The notes under the pieces are model-generated. The model saw only the letters and a list, made by a program, of their open reading frames with translations. It was not told the origin of the DNA and ran no database searches. From positions 3,595,790-3,659,789 of the forward strand of contig CM030932.1 in assembly GCA_018136815.1 (NCBI GenBank): a stretch of DNA of 64,000 bases. Reading direction: 5' to 3'. Every line of letters starts with the position of its first letter. Positions within the stretch are counted from its first letter, which is position 1. Of this stretch, positions 22,001 to 34,609 are shown piece after piece. A program made the translations under genes and the position numbers. This DNA is from Isochrysis galbana. Taxonomy: Eukaryota > Haptophyta > Isochrysidales > Isochrysidaceae.

Positions 22001-23644
22001 TTCAAGCTGGTCAGGGCAACGTTGCCGTAGACCTGCAAGCAACAGCGAGCCGTCAGAGCGCGAGCCGTCGGCACGCCCCATGCCAGCGAGAGCTCCCGGC
22101 CCTAGGCGACGGGCGCGCACTTGGATGTAGGTACCCGTCGAGGACAGCTCCGGGATGTCCAAGCTGGTCAGGGCGGCGTTGTTGTAGACCTGCAAGCAAT
22201 AGCGAGCCGTCAAAGCATGTGCCGACGGCACGCCCCATGCCAGCGAGAGCTTCTGGACCAAGACCACGGGCGCGCACATTGAAGAAGGTACCCGTCGAGT
22301 TTAGCTGCGAGATGTTCAAGCTGGTCAGGGCGTTGTTCTTCTGGACCTGCAAGTTGTAGCGAGCCGTCAGGGCACGAGCCGACGGCACGCCCCATGCCAG
22401 CGAAAGCTCCCGGCCCAAAACCACGGGCGCGCACGTAGAAGTTGGTACCCGTCGAGGACAGCTGCGGGATGTTCAAACTGGTCAGGGCGTCGTTGCTGTC
22501 GACCTGCAAGCAACAGCGAGCCGTCAGAGCGCGAGCCGTCGGCACGCCCCATGCCAGCGAGAGCTCCCGGCCCTAGGCGACGGGCGCGCACTTGGAAGTA
22601 GGTACCCGTCGAGGACAGCTGCGGGATGTCCAAGCTGGTCAGGGCGGCGTTGTTGTCGACCTGCAAGCAACAGCGAGCCGTCAGAGCGCGAGCCGACGGC
22701 ACGCACCATGACACCGAGAGCTCCCGGCCCAAAACCACGGGCGCGCACTTGGAAGTAGTCACCCGTCGAGTTTAGCTGCGAGATGTTCATGCTGGTCAAG
22801 GCGGCGTTGCTGTAGACCTGCAAGCACCAGCGAGCCGTCAGAGCACGAGCCGACGCCACGCACCATGCCAGCGAGAGCTGCCGGCCCAGAACCACGGGCG
22901 CGCACTTTGAAGTAGGTACCCGTCGTGGACAGCTGCGGGATGTCCAAGCTGGTCAGGGCGGCATTGTTGTAGACCTGCAAGCAATAGCGAGCCGTCAAAG
23001 CATGTGCCGACGGCACGCCCCATGCCAGCCAGAGCTCCCGGCCCAAAACCACGGGCGCGCACTTTAAAGTGGGTACCCGTCGACGTGAGCTGCGGGATGT
23101 CCAAGCTGGTCAGGGCGTTGTTGGACTGGACCTGCAAGCAACAGCGAGCCGTCAGAGCACGAGCCGAGGCCCTGGCAAGCGCAATCGAAAGTGTCTCCCT
23201 CAAGCAGGCGGGCACGTAAGGAAGGAGAGGGCGATCGCAGGGGCAGAGACCTCAACAAATGATGCTACTTCTTGAAGATTGGGCAGATCAACCTTCGTTA
23301 TCGTCACTGCATTGAAGCGCTGCACATGCAAGAGGAGCAAGTCAGCGTTTGAGTGACCCAGCTTCATGAATGCACAATGTGGATGTTGCTCTGGCCTCGG
23401 CGGCGGCAACTAAACTTGCAGTCACGGCAATGCTTCCGGTTCCACTGGGCCGCAGTGTGCTCTGTACGATGGGCTGCCAGGGCTTGGGTAGCAGTGTGCG
23501 CACCAAGTATCCATCAATCTTGGCGCAGTTGACGATGCCGTCCAGGTCCCCCTGCGTGGTAATATCGCAATCGCCCGAGCATACTGACGCTTCTCCTCCG
23601 ATGCAGAGGGCAACGAGAGCACCGAGATGAAGGAGCTTTGGCAT
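19058..23644 (-). CDS. Secreted or cell-surface receptor-L/ECM33-like LRR protein with SPPPP stalk, 19 exons
   Basis: Exon 1 (23504-23644, 47 codons) has a signal peptide (MPKLLHLGALVALCIGGEAS) and then CSGDCDITTQGDLDGIVNC, the usual opening of receptor-L domains of the ECM33 type. Next come 17 exons of exactly 69 nt, all phase 0, each encoding one 23-residue repeat around ALTSLDIPQLSSTG. The last exon (19058-20570) begins with a degenerate repeat, then CDSPSCVSSACP and a long Ser-Pro stalk. The stalk passes through three frames at G-runs that are one base short (near 19615 and 19672, and one near 19970 that is compensated), most simply consensus errors. The C-terminal frame has a hydrophobic segment (VFLAVSGLLFVLNW) and a Cys-rich end (DCSYGCALCSYEL). 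The likely role is as a cell-wall or scale-associated extracellular protein, by analogy with extensin-like and pherophorin-like stalks. Family assignment is firm for the repeats and moderate for the C-terminus. Confidence 0.85.
19545..20455 (-). repeat. Ser-Pro-Pro-Pro-Pro coding low-complexity (hydroxyproline-rich-type stalk)
   Basis: GGCGGGGGCGAGG-type 15-bp modules on the plus strand encode SPPPP on the minus strand. Non-gene frames give Arg-Arg-Pro or Ala-Leu-Ala-Pro strings. A run where the module is GATGGCGGC rather than GAGGGCGGC lies at 19820-19990. This composition is typical of extensin-like or pherophorin-like algal extracellular matrix proteins, where the prolines are hydroxylated and glycosylated. 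Confidence 0.9.
20571..23131 (-). repeat. 157-bp tandem array: 16 exon+intron units, one LRR per exon
   Basis: Exons are 20666-20734, then every 157 bp up to 21765-21833, and then from 21964-22032 every 157 bp up to 23063-23131. A 17th divergent 69-nt exon is at 23251-23319. Each intron is 88 nt, starts GTGCGC (GTACGC in two) and ends GCTTGCAG or close to it. A CTGAC branch-point-like motif lies ~20 nt before the AG in most units. The one longer intron (21834-21963, 130 nt) holds a partial unit duplication. Since 88 is not a multiple of 3, the repeat unit reads as protein only if every intron is spliced. Introns are as conserved as exons, so the array grew recently or is homogenised by conversion. 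Confidence 0.93.
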
Positions 23645-24500
23645 TGCGAGGCGAGGAGAGGGGACAAGGCGGAGGGGGAGAGACTCTGCGGAGAGAGACA
23701 GGAGCGCGAGCTCCACGACCACTTCCCCCCCGCGCGCCTCTCCCTCTCGGGGATCAGAGAGTTTCTGCACGTCTCCAGTTCCTACCCCCCCTCCCCCCGC
23801 CCCCCCCCCCCCCCCCCAAGACCGCCGCCTCGCGATCTCTTCATCGAGGGTCCCACACGAGGGGCCTCCGCTCCCCCGCCACCGCCCCCACCACCCTCAG
23901 GCGCCCGCCCGCGATCTGCGCAATCTCTCTCTATCACCCAATCTGCGCGACCTCTTCATATGGGCCCTTCCGTTTGCAGTGGGCGTTTCCGCCCGCCATC
24001 GCCACCACCCTCGGGTGCCCGCGCCGCGATCTGCGCGATCTCTTCATCCCACGCCCCGCGATCTGCGCGATCTCTTCCTACAGGTTCCCACGAGGAGGTG
24101 CCCGCCCCGCGATCTTGGGCCCTTCCGTTGGCAGTGGCGCGTTCTCAGGTGCCCGCCCTCCAAGCCCCGCCATGCGATTAGTGCCTAGAGACCATTCTTT
24201 CCCTGTCGTCCCTTTCGGATCCGTTTGGCCCCAACCCATGGGGGCCCAGTGATTGATAGCAATCTCGTGTAGACCAAGGGGGAACATCATTGAGCTAGCG
24301 CCGACGGTGACAACGGTACCTTCCCCTCCCTTCACTCGGAGTAGATTCGACACGTATACTACAAAACACGCGCTCAGAGGTCAGAGTCAAACACTCCCCC
24401 ACAGCGTGACTCAACGCTGGTTTAAAAAAATCTTAAAAACGAGCCGCCACTTGCACGACGCGAGGCAGAATGCTTGTGCTACTCCTAACTACCCGCCCTT
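23645..24500. other. Upstream region of the receptor-L gene with degenerate CGATCTGCGCGATCTCTTC repeats
   Basis: This lies 5' of the minus-strand gene, so its promoter should be here. From 23830 to 24110 the phrase GCGATCTGCGCGATCTCTTC and relatives recur at least five times, spaced irregularly and mixed with CCCGCC and TTCCGTTtGCAGTGG. A C-run sits at 23795-23818. Frames across it read as Pro/Ser/Arg low-complexity. I see no TATA box. The right end (after about 24250) is unique sequence to the gap. Confidence 0.5.
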
Positions 24501-24600
24501 NNNNNNNNNNNNNNNNNNNNNNNNNNNNNNNNNNNNNNNNNNNNNNNNNNNNNNNNNNNNNNNNNNNNNNNNNNNNNNNNNNNNNNNNNNNNNNNNNNNN
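24501..24600. other. 100-N scaffold gap between nuclear and mitochondrial DNA
   Basis: Exactly 100 N, the usual placeholder for unknown size. Left of it the DNA is GC-rich nuclear sequence; right of it mitochondrial repeat starts mid-unit. The join is probably a scaffolding artefact rather than a nuclear copy of mtDNA. Confidence 0.97.
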
Positions 24601-27600
24601 TTTTTAAACCGGCCGTCGGTTTAAAAAATTTCATATTTTTAAGTTTTTACCATTTTTTTGTATTTTTTAATTTTTCATGGTTATGGAAAAATTTCTCTCT
24701 AATGCGTGGTCGTAATTTCTCGAGTCCAGTTTTTTGATCAAGTTTGTACACGTCCTATTTTTGATTTTTAAACCGGCCTTCGGCTCAAATCCTTCTTTTT
24801 TTTGCATTTTGGTGGGTGCTACGAAAACGTCTCTCTCTAATGCGTGGTCGTAATTTCTCGAGTCCAGTTTTTTGATCAAGTTTGTACACGTCCTATTTTT
24901 GATTTTTAAACCGGCCGTCGGCTCAAATCCTTCTTTTTTTTGCATTTTGGTGGGTGCTACGAAAACGTCTCTCTCTAATGCGTGGTCGTAATTTCTCGAG
25001 TCCAGTTTTTTGATCAAGTTTGTACACGTCCTATTTTTGATTTTTAAACCGACCACCCAGTTTAATTTGATTCTTAAGATGACCAAGGGTACCACTCACG
25101 ACTCTCTTTTTGCTTCATTTTTAAACCGGCCGTCGGTTTAAAAAATTTCATATTTTTAAGTTTTTACCATTTTTTTGTATTTTTTAATTTTTCATGGTTA
25201 TGGAAAAATTTCTCTCTAATGCGTGGTCGTAATTTCTCGAGTCCAGTTTTTTGATCAAGTTTGTACACGCCTATTTTTGATTTTTAAACCGACCACCCAG
25301 TTTAATTTTGATTCTTAAGATGACCAAGGGTACACTCACGACTCTCTTTTTTGCTTCATTTTTAAACCGGCCGTCGGTTTAAAAATTTCATATTTTTAAG
25401 TTTTTACCATTTTTTTGTATTTTTTAATTTTTCATGGTTATGGAAAAATTTCTCTCTAATGCGTGGTCGTAATTTCTCGAGTCCAGTTTTTTGATCAAGT
25501 TTGTACACGCCCTATTTTTGATTTTTAAACCGACGGCCGGCTCAAATCCTTCTTTTTTTTGCATTTTGGTGGGTGCTACGAAAACGTCTCTCTCTAATGC
25601 GTGGTCGTAATTTCTCGAGTCCAGTTTTTTGATCAAGTTTGTACACGTCCTATTTTTGATTTTTAAACCGGCCGTCGGCTCAAATCCTTCTTTTTTTTGC
25701 ATTTTGGTGGGTGCTACGAAAACGTCTCTCTCTAATGCGTGGTCGTAATTTCTCGAGTCCAGTTTTTTGATCAAGTTTGTACACGTCCTATTTTTGATTT
25801 TTAAACCGGCCGTCGGCTCAAATCCTTCTTTTTTTTGCATTTTGGTGGGTGCTACGAAAACGTCTCTCTCTAATGCGTGGTCGTAATTTCTCGAGTCCAG
25901 TTTTTTGATCAAGTTTGTACACGTCCTATTTTTGATTTTTAAACCGACCACCCAGTTTAATTTTGATTCTTAAGATGACCAAGGGTACCACTCACGACTC
26001 TCTTTTTTGCTTCATTTTTAAACCGGCCGTCGGTTTAAAAATTTCATATTTTTAAGTTTTTACCATTTTTTTGTATTTTTTAATTTTTCATGGTTATGGA
26101 AAAATTTCTCTCTAATGCGTGGTCGTAATTTCTCGAGTCCAGTTTTTTGATCAAGTTTGTACACGTCCTATTTTTGATTTTTAAACCGCCGTCGGCTCAA
26201 ATCCTTCTTTTTTTGCATTTTGGTGGGTGCTACGAAAACGTCTCTCTCTAATGCGTGGTCGTAATTTCTCGAGTCCAGTTTTTGATCAAGTTTGTACACG
26301 TCCTATTTTTGATTTTTAAACCGACCACCAGTTTAATTTTGATTCTTAAGATGACCAGGGTACCACTCACGACTCTCTTTTTTGCTTCATTTTTAACGGC
26401 CGTCGTTTAAAAATTTCATATTTTTAAGTTTTTACCATTTTTTGTATTTTTTAATTTTCATGGTTATGGAAAATTTCTCTCTAATGCGTGGTCGTAATTT
26501 CTCGAGTCCAGTTTTTTGATCAAGTTTGTACACGTCCTATTTTTGATTTTTAAACCGGCCGTCGGCTCAAATCCTTCTTTTTTTTGCATTTTGGTGGGTG
26601 CTACGAAAACGTCTCTCTCTAATGCGTGGTCGTAATTTCTCGAGTCCAGTTTTTTGATCAAGTTTGTACACGTCCTATTTTTGATTTTTAAACCGACCAC
26701 CAGTTAATTTTGATTCTTAGATGACCAAGGGTACCTCACGACTCTCTTTTTTGCTTCATTTTAACCGGCCGTCGTTTAAAAATTTCATATTTTAAGTTTT
26801 TACCATTTTTTGTATTTTTTAATTTTTCATGGTTATGGAAAATTTCTCTCTAATGCGTGGTCGTAATTTCTCGAGTCCAGTTTTTTGATCAAGTTTGTAC
26901 ACGTCCTATTTTTGATTTTTAAACCGGCCTCGGCTCAAATCCTTCTTTTTTTTGCATTTTGGTGGGTGCTACGAAAACGTCTCTCTCTAATGCGTGGTCG
27001 TAATTTCTCGAGTCCAGTTTTTTGATCAAGTTTGTACACGTCCTATTTTTGATTTTTAAACCGGCCGTCGGCTCAAATCCTTCTTTTTTTTGCATTTTGG
27101 TGGGTGCTACGAAAACGTCTCTCTCTAATGCGTGGTCGTAATTTCTCGAGTCCAGTTTTTTGATCAAGTTTGTACACGTCCTATTTTTGATTTTTAAACC
27201 GACCACCCAGTTTAATTTTGATTCTTAAGATGACCAAGGGTACCACTCACGACTCTCTTTTTTGCTTCATTTTTAAACCGGCCGTCGGTTTAAAAAATTT
27301 CATATTTTTAAGTTTTTACCATTTTTTTGTATTTTTTAATTTTTCATGGTTATGGAAAAATTTCTCTCTAATGCGTGGTCGTAATTTCTCGAGTCCAGTT
27401 TTTTGATCAAGTTTGTACACGCCCTATTTTTGATTTTTAAACCGACCACCCAGTTTAATTTTGATTCTTAAGATGACCAAGGGTACCACTCACGACTCTC
27501 TTTTTTGCTTCATTTTTAAACCGGCCGTCGGTTTAAAAAATTTCATATTTTTAAGTTTTTACCATTTTTTTGTATTTTTTAATTTTTCATGGTTATGGAA

Positions 27601-30600
27601 AAATTTCTCTCTAATGCGTGGTCGTAATTTCTCGAGTCCAGTTTTTTGATCAAGTTTGTACACGCCCTATTTTTGATTTTTAAACCGACGGCCGGCTCAA
27701 ATCCTTCTTTTTTTGCATTTTGGTGGGTGCTACGAAAACGTCTCTCTCTAATGCGTGGTCGTAATTTCTCGAGTCCAGTTTTTTGATCAAGTTTGTACAC
27801 GTCCTATTTTTGATTTTTAAACCGGCCGTCGGCTCAAATCCTTCTTTTTTTGCATTTTGGTGGGTGCTACGAAAACGTCTCTCTCTAATGCGTGGTCGTA
27901 ATTTCTCGAGTCCAGTTTTTGATCAAGTTTGTACACGTCCTATTTTTGATTTTTAAACCGACCACCCAGTTTAATTTTGATTCTTAAGATGACCAAGGTA
28001 CCACTCACGACTCTCTTTTTTGCTTCATTTTTAAACCGGCCGTCGGTTTAAAAAATTTCATATTTTTAAGTTTTTACCATTTTTTGTATTTTTAATTTTC
28101 ATGGTTATGGAAAAATTTCTCTCTAATGCGTGGTCGTAATTTCTCGAGTCCAGTTTTTTGATCAAGTTTGTACACGTCCTATTTTTGATTTTTAAACCGG
28201 CCGTCGGCTCAAATCCTTCTTTTTTTGCATTTTGGTGGGTGCTACGAAAACGTCTCTCTCTAATGCGTGGTCGTAATTTCTCGAGTCCAGTTTTTTGATC
28301 AAGTTTGTACACGTCCTATTTTTGATTTTTAAACCGACCACCCAGTTTAATTTTGATTCTTAAGATGACCAAGGGTACCACTCACGACTCTCTTTTTTGC
28401 TTCATTTTTAAACCGGCCGTCGGTTTAAAAATTTCATATTTTTAAGTTTTTACCATTTTTTTGTATTTTTTAATTTTTCATGGTTATGGAAAAATTTCTC
28501 TCTAATGCGTGGTCGTAATTTCTCGAGTCCAGTTTTTTGATCAAGTTTGTACACGTCCTATTTTTGATTTTTAAACCGGCCGTCGGCTCAAATCCTTCTT
28601 TTTTTTGCATTTTGGTGGGTGCTACGAAAACGTCTCTCTCTAATGCGTGGTCGTAATTTCTCGAGTCCAGTTTTTTGATCAAGTTTGTACACGTCCTATT
28701 TTTGATTTTTAAACCGGCCGTCGGCTCAAATCCTTCTTTTTTTTGCATTTTGGTGGGTGCTACGAAAACGTCTCTCTCTAATGCGTGGTCGTAATTTCTC
28801 GAGTCCAGTTTTTTGATCAAGTTTGTACACGTCCTATTTTTGATTTTTAAACCGACCACCCAGTTTAATTTTGATTCTTAAGATGACCAAGGGTACCACT
28901 CACGACTCTCTTTTTTGCTTCATTTTTAAACCGGCCGTCGGTTTAAAAAATTTCATATTTTTAAGTTTTTACCATTTTTTTGTATTTTTTAATTTTTCAT
29001 GGTTATGGAAAAATTTCTCTCTAATGCGTGGTCGTAATTTCTCGAGTCCAGTTTTTTGATCAAGTTTGTACACGCCCTATTTTTGATTTTTAAACCGACC
29101 ACCCAGTTTAATTTTGATTCTTAAGATGACCAAGGGTACCACTCACGACTCTCTTTTTTGCTTCATTTTTAAACCGGCCGTCGGTTTAAAAAATTTCATA
29201 TTTTTAAGTTTTTACCATTTTTTTGTATTTTTTAATTTTTCATGGTTATGGAAAAATTTCTCTCTAATGCGTGGTCGTAATTTCTCGAGTCCAGTTTTTT
29301 GATCAAGTTTGTACACGTCCTATTTTTGATTTTTAAACCGACCACCCAGTTTAATTTTGATTCTTAAGATGACCAAGGGTACTACTCACGACTCTCTTTT
29401 TTGCTTCATTTTTAAACCGGCCGTCGGTTTAAAAAATTTCATATTTTTAAGTTTTTACCATTTTTTTGTATTTTTTAATTTTTCATGGTTATGGAAAAAT
29501 TTCTCTCTAATGCGTGGTCGTAATTTCTCGAGTCCAGTTTTTTGATCAAGTTTGTACACGTCCTATTTTTGATTTTTAAACCGACCACCCAGTTTAATTT
29601 TGATTCTTAAGATGACCAAGGGTACTACTCACGACTCTCTTTTTTGCTTCATTTTTAAACCGGCCGTCGGTTTAAAAAATTTCATATTTTTAAGTTTTTA
29701 CCATTTTTTTGTATTTTTTAATTTTTCATAGTTATGAAAAAATTTCTCTCTAATGCGTGGTCGTAATTTCTCGAGTCCAGTTTTTTGATCAAGTTTGTAC
29801 ACGCCCTATTTTTGATTTTTAAACCGACGGCCGGCTCAAATCCTTCTTTTTTTGCATTTTGGTGGGTGCTACGAAAACGTCTCTCTCTAATGCGTGGTCG
29901 TAATTTCTCGAGTCCAGTTTTTTGATCAAGTTTGTACACGTCCTATTTTTGATTTTTAAACCGGCCGTCGGCTCAAATCCTTCTTTTTTTGCATTTTGGT
30001 GGGTGCTACGAAAACGTCTCTCTCTAATGCGTGGTCGTAATTTCTCGAGTCCAGTTTTTTGATCAAGTTTGTACACGTCCTATTTTTGATTTTTAAACCG
30101 GCCGTCGGCTCAAATCCTTCTTTTTTTGCATTTTGGTGGGTGCTACGAAAACGTCTCTCTCTAATGCGTGGTCGTAATTTCTCGAGTCCAGTTTTTTGAT
30201 CAAGTTTGTACACGTCCTATTTTTGATTTTTAAACCGACCACCCAGTTTAATTTTGATTCTTAAGATGACCAAGGGTACCACTCACGACTCTCTTTTTTG
30301 CTTCATTTTTAAACCGGCCGTCGGTTTAAAAAATTTCATATTTTTAAGTTTTTACCATTTTTTTGTATTTTTTAATTTTTCATGGTTATGGAAAAATTTC
30401 TCTCTAATGCGTGGTCGTAATTTCTCGAGTCCAGTTTTTTGATCAAGTTTGTACACGTCCTATTTTTGATTTTTAAACCGACCACCCAGTTTAATTTTGA
30501 TTCTTAAGATGACCAAGGGTACCACTCACGACTCTCTTTTTTGCTTCATTTTTAAACCGGCCGTCGGTTTAAAAAATTTCATATTTTTAAGTTTTTACCA

Positions 30601-31456
30601 TTTTTTTGTATTTTTTAATTTTTCATGGTTATGGAAAAATTTCTCTCTAATGCGTGGTCGTAATTTCTCGAGTCCAGTTTTTTGATCAAGTTTGTACACG
30701 CCCTATTTTTGATTTTTAAACCGACCACCCAGTTTAATTTTGATTCTTAAGATGACCAAGGGTACCACTCACGACTCTCTTTTTTGCTTCATTTTTAAAC
30801 CGGCCGTCGGTTTAAAAAATTTCATATTTTTAAGTTTTTACCATTTTTTTGTATTTTTTAATTTTTCATGGTTATGGAAAAATTTCTCTCTAATGCGTGG
30901 TCGTAATTTCTCGAGTCCAGTTTTTTGATCAAGTTTGTACACGCCCTATTTTTGATTTTTAAACCGACGGCCGGCTCAAATCCTTCTTTTTTTTGCATTT
31001 TGGTGGGTGCTACGAAAACGTCTCTCTCTAATGCGTGGTCGTAATTTCTCGAGTCCAGTTTTTTGATCAAGTTTGTACACGTCCTATTTTTGATTTTTAA
31101 ACCGGCGTCGGCTCAAATCCTTCTTTTTTTGCATTTTGGTGGGTGCTACGAAAACGTCTCTCTCTAATGCGTGGTCGTAATTTCTCGAGTCCAGTTTTTT
31201 GATCAAGTTTGTACACGTCCTATTTTTGATTTTTAAACCGACCACCCAGTTTAATTTTGATTCTTAAGATGACCAAGGGTACCACTCACGACTCTCTTTT
31301 TTGCTTCATTTTTAAACCGGCCGTCGGTTTAAAAAGTTTCATATTTTTAAGTTTTTACCATTTTTTTGTATTTTTTAATTTTTCATGGTTATGGAAAAAT
31401 TTCTCTCTAATGCGTGGTCGTAATTTCTCGAGTCCAGTTTTTTGATCAAGTTTGTA
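24601..31456 (-). repeat. Mitochondrial A/B tandem array, piece 1 (inverted orientation)
   Basis: The array mixes two units that share an ~80-bp core (AAAAATCAAAAATAGG, GTGTACAAACTTGATC, ACTGGACTCGAG, CACGCATTAGAGAG on the minus strand). Unit A (138 bp) continues with ACGTTTTCGTAGCACCCACC and a run of A. Unit B (243 bp) continues with TTTTTCCATAACCATG, an AAATACAAAAAAATGG stretch and GAGTGGTACCCTTGGTC. The array starts right at the 3' side of cox1. Region 26160-26930 has many single-base deletions, suggesting unpolished consensus. Open frames of 62 to 175 codons inside it are by-products of unit lengths that are multiples of three. Confidence 0.95.
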
Positions 31457-31583
31457 CAACATTTCTTTCTTTTTGTTTTTAAATTTTGATTTATATTTAT
31501 GGAGTAAAATATATATATATTAATGATTAAAAAATTACTACTTTAAATAATGTAAGTTTAATTTTTTTTAATTAGTTAATTAA

Positions 31584-32888
<1,305 letters not shown>

Positions 32889-33036
32889 TTAATTTGCTTA
32901 ACATAAATTAAGTTCTATTATAATTTCAAAATTCTTCTAGTTAGTAAGTTTTAGAACTCTATTTTATAAATATTAATAAAATTGGTTTGGCTTAATTTTA
33001 AATAAATATATTTTTTTAACGATAGATTAAATGTAA

Positions 33037-33108
33037 TAAGCTCGAAAGGATTTGAACCTTTATTATAAACATTATGAGTGTTCTGTTTTACCATTAAACT
33101 ACAAGCTA
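33037..33108 (-). tRNA. trnM: tRNA-Met (CAU), possible initiator
   Basis: A complete cloverleaf: acceptor TAGCTTG/CGAGCTT, D-arm GTTTAATGGTAAAAC, anticodon stem GAACA/TGTTT with loop CTCATAA (anticodon CAU), T-arm AAAGG-TTCAAAT-CCTTT. The first acceptor pair is a T-T mismatch, as expected of an unpaired 1-72 position in bacterial-type initiator tRNAs. A lysidine-type Ile tRNA also carries CAU, but a separate trnI(GAU) is present. Confidence 0.85.
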
Positions 33109-33119
33109 AAAATAAAAAA

Positions 33120-34556
33120 TTAAGCAAATCATGATGCTTTTATTAAATTAATTGTTGGATCAGGGTAGATCCCTAAAAAAAACGTTAAAAATACAAGAGG
33201 GCAGAAAAGAGCAAATTCTTTCCTTGTTAAATCTCTAAACACAGTAATGGAATATCTTTTCACATTTCCAAATAAAATTCGGTTAACTAATCATAAGCTA
33301 TATCCGGCTCCTAGCACCATACCAGATCCAGCCATTAAAGCAACCCAACTATTTATTGAAAAACACCCAACTAAAACAAAAAATTCACCAATAAAATTAC
33401 TTGTTATTGGTAAACCAATATTTGCCAGATTAAATATTACGAAAAATGTTGCAAAAATTGGCATAGTACTAGCTAATCCACCATAGTATTTAATAACTCG
33501 AGTTGAATAACGTTCATAAAGCAATCCAATAGCTAAAAATAAAGCGCTCGAAGTTATTCCATGACCTAACATTAAGAATATAGCTCCAAGTATTCCTTGA
33601 ATATTTGAAGAAAAAATTCCAATGGTTACTAAACCCATATGACCAACGGATGAATAAGCAATAATTTTTTTTAAATCTACTTGTTGTAAAGTAGAGATAG
33701 ACGCATAAATTACACCAAAGATACTTAAAATAAATATCAATGGTGTAAAATAAGCAGAGGCTTCTGGAAACAAAATAAGGGAGTATCGTAGAAAACCGTA
33801 ACCACCTAGTTTAAGTAAAATACCAGCTAAAATTACTGAACCACCGGTGGGAGCTTCACAATGAGCCTCAGGTAATCATATATGAAAAGGTATTAATGGC
33901 ATTTTAACTGCAAACGATGAAAAAAAGGCTAATCAACATAGTTTTTCAGCAAAAGGATCTAGTTTAGTTGTATATAGAAGAAGATAGTTCGTTGTACCAA
34001 ATTTACTATATAAAAATAAGATAGCAATAAACATTATAATAGAGCTTAAAAGAGTATAGAGAAAGAGTAAATATGATGCCCGAATTTTTCTCTCTCTCGA
34101 CCCAAAAATACCAATTAGAAAATACATTGGAATTAAAACAGCTTCAAACAGTAAATAGAAAATTAATAAATCAAGACTACTAAAAACACCAATTAAAATA
34201 CTTTCTAAAACTAAAAAAATAATCGTGTATTCTTTAATTAAAAAAGGATTTTTTAAGCTTCAACTTAATATTAAGCAAATAGGTGTTAATAAAGTTGTAA
34301 GTAAAATTAATAATAATGATACTCCGTCAATTCCTAAAATAAAATGATTGTTGGAAAAATTTAATCACTCTAACCTCTCAACAAATTGAAATTTAGTTAT
34401 AATTGGATCAAACATTAATAAAAAATAAACAGAGAAATTAAATATTAATAAAGATCATATTAAAGATAAGTTTCTTATAAGTTTAAAATTAGAACGATTT
34501 ATGAAAAAAATTAATATAGCCCCAATTAAAGGACTTAAAATTAGAGATAATAACAT
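33120..34556 (-). CDS. nad4: NADH dehydrogenase subunit 4
   Basis: Nad4 is a proton-pumping antiporter-like subunit of complex I in the inner membrane. The frame is 478 residues with TGA as Trp, start ATG at 34554-34556 (MLLSLILSPLIGAILI) and TAA at 33120-33122. Diagnostic segments are LGIDGVSLLLILLTT, LLFEAVLIPMYFLIG (with the conserved Glu), LPEAHCEAPTGGSVILAG (antiporter His/Glu motif), AYSSVGHMGLVTIG and GHGITSSALF. Length and many hydrophobic helices are normal for the family. It lies 53 bp downstream of rps3 and ends about 10 bp before trnM, so the genes are probably co-transcribed. Confidence 0.96.
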
Positions 34557-34609
34557 CTAGTGAAAAATTAAAATTATATCGTCTAAAGGAATTGCACCCT
34601 TTTATTACT

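Noticed and set aside
20652-23215. Series of ~100-130 codon frames reading through the 157-bp units
   Set aside because: They translate the 88-nt introns; frame is lost at each unit unless the introns are removed.
24667-31445. Many 62-codon frames (MILKMTKGTTHDSLFCF...) and their partners
   Set aside because: By-products of unit B (243 bp, also divisible by three), repeated identically in all three array pieces.
34585-34602. A T-arm-like hairpin (AAAGGGTGCAATTCCTTT) between rps3 and nad4 as a tRNA
   Set aside because: No matching acceptor 5' strand, D-arm or anticodon stem upstream; it overlaps the end of rps3.
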